A model generated the notes under the pieces. It was not told where the DNA came from. It saw only the letters and a list, made by a program, of their open reading frames with translations, and did not search any database. From assembly GCA_015039315.1 (NCBI GenBank), contig WIDE01000318.1:1-10716 (forward strand): 10,716 nucleotides of DNA, in the 5' to 3' direction. Origin of the DNA: Clavulina sp. PMI_390 (taxonomy: Eukaryota > Basidiomycota > Agaricomycetes > Cantharellales > Hydnaceae). The position numbers and the translations under genes were made by a program. Shown in pieces: positions 8,184-10,716 of this stretch (the stretch's first letter is position 1; each line of letters starts with the position of its first letter).

Positions 8184-10050
8184 CTACAACAGTTCATCAA
8201 AATTTTGTACCTTTTCCACTATATAAGCATAATTGAGAGATTTCTTGTCATGGTGAGCCAATAAATTCCTCCATTCTTCCGGTGAGCACAGCTCATCAAA
8301 GTCACTGTGTTCATGCAGGCCCAAAACCACCAATGATTGCTCGTACCACTTGAGCGAAGCTGCAAACGTCTTCGCCGTGGAAGATGATAGCTGAGAATAG
8401 AATGCCAATTTCGCTAGCCCCACCGCTCGCCTCCCATGCACACGGGCGTCCTCAAACTGTTGCAACGCGCAGTAAACTTGCGTTATAGTGCCTAGAGACT
8501 CTGGGAGAAGCCACGGCTGCCAGTGTACGTTGGTATTTGGTCCACAGTCAAAGAGTCGCGTGCCCTTCTCTGCTAGCTGGTATACCTCCAGGGCCGCCTT
8601 TAGTGCTGATACGGTTTCACCATGCTGCAATTGGGATCGCGCTAAAAAGCAAAGGGAAAGGAGTAGATCTCGAAGAAGACCAAGGCTACTCGTAGTGTCT
8701 AGCTGACGCGAATACTGAAAACTGAGCTGGAAAGCTTGGATGGCTCCGTCATACCGGTGGGCGCGATAAAGAATGTATCCCTCGATGTAGAAGAGGTTTT
8801 CAAGCTCAATAGCCATACCATCTCGCGCATAAACTCTTGGAACCATGCGCTGTGCGTGTGCAAGCAAGGCTAAGACCTCATCCGGATGCGCAAACTCGAA
8901 AAAAGTCCACGCTAGGGCATACAAGACTTTACACAAGTTTCTGATCACAAGTGTGCTTCCGCGAGGAATCAACTTTCGGGTTCCGTCAGGACCAATGGGG
9001 AATAACTTTTTGGTATAGCTCTGAGGTATTAGGCATCAGGCTGTGAACAACGGTTTCATTGTAGGGGGCGGACTATATACCTTAGCGGAAGAAATCCTGG
9101 CTTTTTCGCCAACCTGAATAGACTCCACCCTCTCGAAGGCATTGAGGCAGTCCAAAAGAGACAGAGTAGGAAGACGGCCGATTTTGTTATTATATCGGGA
9201 ATAGACAATATGGCGAATCATCTTGCCCATTTCAGCGTGTTTCACACTTTGCGTGGTAGATGATGTTATGCTAACTTCCGCTCCAGCAAGATGCTGCTGA
9301 ATGAGGGAGGCAAAAAACCAGCAATTTTCCTAGCAAAAAACTGAGCCGCAGCTATGCTAGCAGTAAGGAGACTTACAGGCCAGATATTGTACTCCTGAAG
9401 CTCTTCAGTGATGATGGTTAGCAGGCGGTTAAGATCAACAAGCGAAGAAGGATTATCTAGCGTCCGAGAGGCCTCCACTGTCGCTTGAGCAAGGAGCCTT
9501 GATTTGCTCCCTGACAACGAAACCTGGGTTTCACCAATCCATTATCAAGCTCGTAAACAGTAATTGTTAATACGTTTCCTGCACGTACCAGATCATTTGC
9601 TACAGTTGACCCACGTGCCGCTATGAACTGCCAGATTGACACCCCTTTACCTCTTCGGCGATCAAGGCGAAGCCAGATATTATGTTGGTGATTACAAGAG
9701 AGTTCTAGGAGGACGAAACGATGCTTTACTATTCCAACGAATTCGTAATAGCCCTCAACTGAAACGATCCTTGCTCGTTGTAGTGATCGACGCTCGTTGA
9801 CAAATGCGCAGAACTCTGTAAGTGATAGCTCGATAGCCCCGCTTGTAGGCACAAATATATCCGAGACAGTGGATACGGTTGAGTTCCGGGATGGGGTGCG
9901 GGAAACGGGGGGAGAGGGCAGTGGGTAAATGAGATCTGTGCTTGGTTCAATCTCTGCCATGAAGAAGCTCTCCTAGAATAAGAAGCAGTTGACGGTAAGT
10001 GAATCACACCGTTCTAAATATGAGGTGTGAAATGCCGCAGCAAAGTCCAT
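8184..10050 (-). CDS. Gene C: paralogue of gene B, KHRF/ENCWF domain plus TPR-like repeats
   Basis: Five exons, all phase 0: 10050-10036 (MDFAA), 9972-9589, 9523-9377, 9329-9081 and 9020-8184, about 543 aa. The first four coding exons are 15, 384, 147 and 249 nt, exactly as in gene B. The last three introns are GT-AG of 65, 47 and 60 nt. The first would be a GC-AG intron of 63 nt; if it is not used, translation starts at the ATG at 9960 (534 aa). The N-terminal domain shares ELSLTEFCAFVN, YYEFVGIVKHRF, IWLRLDR, AND, LLTIITEEL and WPENCWFF with B; I count about 53 identities in 84 aligned residues of that part. After ENCWFF the fourth exon diverges strongly although its length is unchanged. 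The last exon is the TPR-like module (LYALAW, EGYILYRAHRYDGAIQ, EEWRNLL, VEKVQ). The two proteins probably do related jobs; what that job is cannot be read from the sequence. Confidence 0.83.
9973..10035 (-). other. Putative GC-AG first intron of gene C
   Basis: Gene B has a micro-exon ATGGACTCCGCTGTG followed by a GTATGT donor. Gene C has the matching ATGGACTTTGCTGCG followed by GCATTT, so the donor dinucleotide is GC. The acceptor TTCTAG lies 63 nt on, and in both genes exactly 12 nt separate the acceptor from the internal ATG. GC donors occur in fungi, but this one has a weak consensus. The alternative is that the intron has been lost as a functional intron and translation starts at 9960. 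Confidence 0.4.
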
Positions 10051-10082
10051 TGAGCTCACTAAATACTTGCGAGTATGCGATA

Positions 10083-10151
10083 CCGTATTGAGAATACGGA
10101 AAACCACTTGGTATTGCTGCTTCAGCGATCTCCAGAGGGGGTACAATACCA
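10083..10151. promoter_or_regulatory. Cluster of GTATT palindromic half-sites upstream of gene C
   Basis: CCGTATT and AATACGG (10083-10089, 10093-10099) form a perfect 7-bp inverted repeat with a 3-bp gap. TGGTATTG (10109-10116) and CAATACCA (10144-10151) form a second, 8-bp pair. All lie 33-101 nt upstream of the outer ATG of gene C. Such arrays fit binding sites for a dimeric regulator, or a stem-loop in the leader. No TATA box was found between them and the ATG. Function is inferred only from position and symmetry. Confidence 0.4.
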
Positions 10152-10611
10152 ATGGTACGTCCGTTAACGAGGGATAGTAAAGAAAGGTACCCGTGGAGAC
10201 AGAACCAAGTTTGTCCTATGGCTGTGAGACACAGCCTTCATCAAGGCCACGCGTCATGATTCAGAAATTTCAGCTTTACATAGTCGTGCAGTCAGAATTG
10301 GTTCACAAGCATCGCGCTGAGGATCAATGCTCAAAATGCGTGGCACTTGCTGAAGCTGGAGGGGTAAGGAGGAGGTCGCGCCGTCGGACTGTGTCGCGAG
10401 TCGTAGATATGAAGACCCACAACTGGCGGGTCTCATTGACAAAGCGATGTTATGTCGCCAAACCTTTCTGTCACTGTCGTTTGAAGGCACGCGCCTGGAA
10501 ATGGGTTGAAGCAGAACTCGATGCGGTACGTAATACATGGATCTGCACGTCATCGTCGAGGGCGCTTATGTGGCAACCATCGAACAATTGACTAGCAGCC
10601 TTGGTGACAAG
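10152..10611. other. Intergenic region between genes C and D
   Basis: A plus-strand frame at 10193-10591 (132 codons, no ATG start) and an antisense frame at 10553-10254 overlap each other. Neither has recognisable motifs, and the plus frame is rich in Arg and Cys in a way typical of chance frames. The region most likely holds the distal promoter of gene C and the 3' flank of gene D. Confidence 0.45.
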
Positions 10612-10716
10612 TCATTGTGTAAATGCATCTTCATCACTCCGAGCCTTCCCCGCTACAAATTTATGCATCTCCCACGTAGTATCGGGAAGCCATGCCAACA
10701 TATCCCTCCATTCTTG
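10612..10716 (-). CDS. Gene D: C-terminal end of a fourth TPR-family protein, cut by window edge
   Basis: Read on the minus strand from the right edge, 34 codons are open and end in TGA at 10614-10612. The peptide begins QEWRDMLAWL and continues with a WEMHKFVAGKAR segment. This matches the conserved C-terminus of the other three proteins: EDWKALSAHL with VAEKVQ in A, AEWRSILIQL with QQKVQ in B, EEWRNLLAHH with VEKVQ in C. The orientation is also the same. The N-terminal part, and therefore whether it carries a kinase or the other domain, lies outside the window. It is the most divergent of the four tails (VQ replaced by AR). It could be intact or a relic. Confidence 0.7.
   Translation of the reverse strand, partial: QEWRDMLAWLPDTTWEMHKFVAGKARSDEDAFTQ

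Noticed and set aside
10193..10591. 132-codon plus-strand frame between genes C and D
   Set aside because: No ATG start, no domain, overlapped by an equally open antisense frame.
1..10716. tRNA, rRNA, CRISPR array, transposase or NB-ARC/NACHT domain
   Set aside because: None was recognised on reading. In particular no nucleotide-binding STAND domain sits between the N-terminal domains and the TPR-like modules, so these are not classical NLR-type proteins.

Overview
The window looks like nuclear DNA of a filamentous basidiomycete, most likely an Agaricomycete. Genes are interrupted by many short GT-AG introns (52-65 nt), TATA boxes are followed by pyrimidine-rich leaders, and one gene encodes a HGD-type kinase of the kind expanded in Agaricomycetes such as Rhizoctonia. 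The family resemblance is from memory and no search was run. The splice models were built by hand from the sequence.

Layout, left to right. 1-513: no convincing gene, only a small tandem repeat and an inverted repeat. 514-3184 (minus): gene A, six exons, 791 aa, a protein-kinase-like domain fused to a C-terminal TPR-like helical-repeat module. 3256-3309: gene A leader with a G24/G15 homopolymer and a TATA box. 3310-4511: gap without a convincing gene. 4512-6362 (minus): gene B, five exons, about 541 aa, an unrecognised N-terminal domain followed by the TPR module. 6363-8183: promoter of gene B, then a region with one plausible but broken or oddly spliced plus-strand gene (about 7351-7847) and two tiny ORFs. 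8184-10050 (minus): gene C, five exons, about 543 aa, a close paralogue of gene B with identical lengths for its first four coding exons. 10051-10611: upstream region of C with clustered GTATT palindromes. 10612-10716 (minus): the last 34 codons of a fourth family member, gene D, cut by the window edge.

The main point is that the three large genes and the partial fourth form a head-to-tail tandem family sharing one C-terminal TPR-like exon. In A that exon is joined to a kinase. In B and C it is joined to a different domain carrying invariant KHRF, WLRLDR, AND and ENCWF motifs. In all three the junction is a phase-0 intron placed 38-39 codons before a conserved LAW motif, and every inferred coding intron in the window is phase 0, so exons could be exchanged without breaking the frame. 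This suggests a modular, locally duplicating family in which one helical scaffold carries different N-terminal heads. Signalling, scaffolding or self/non-self recognition roles are possible, but the sequence does not establish any of them.
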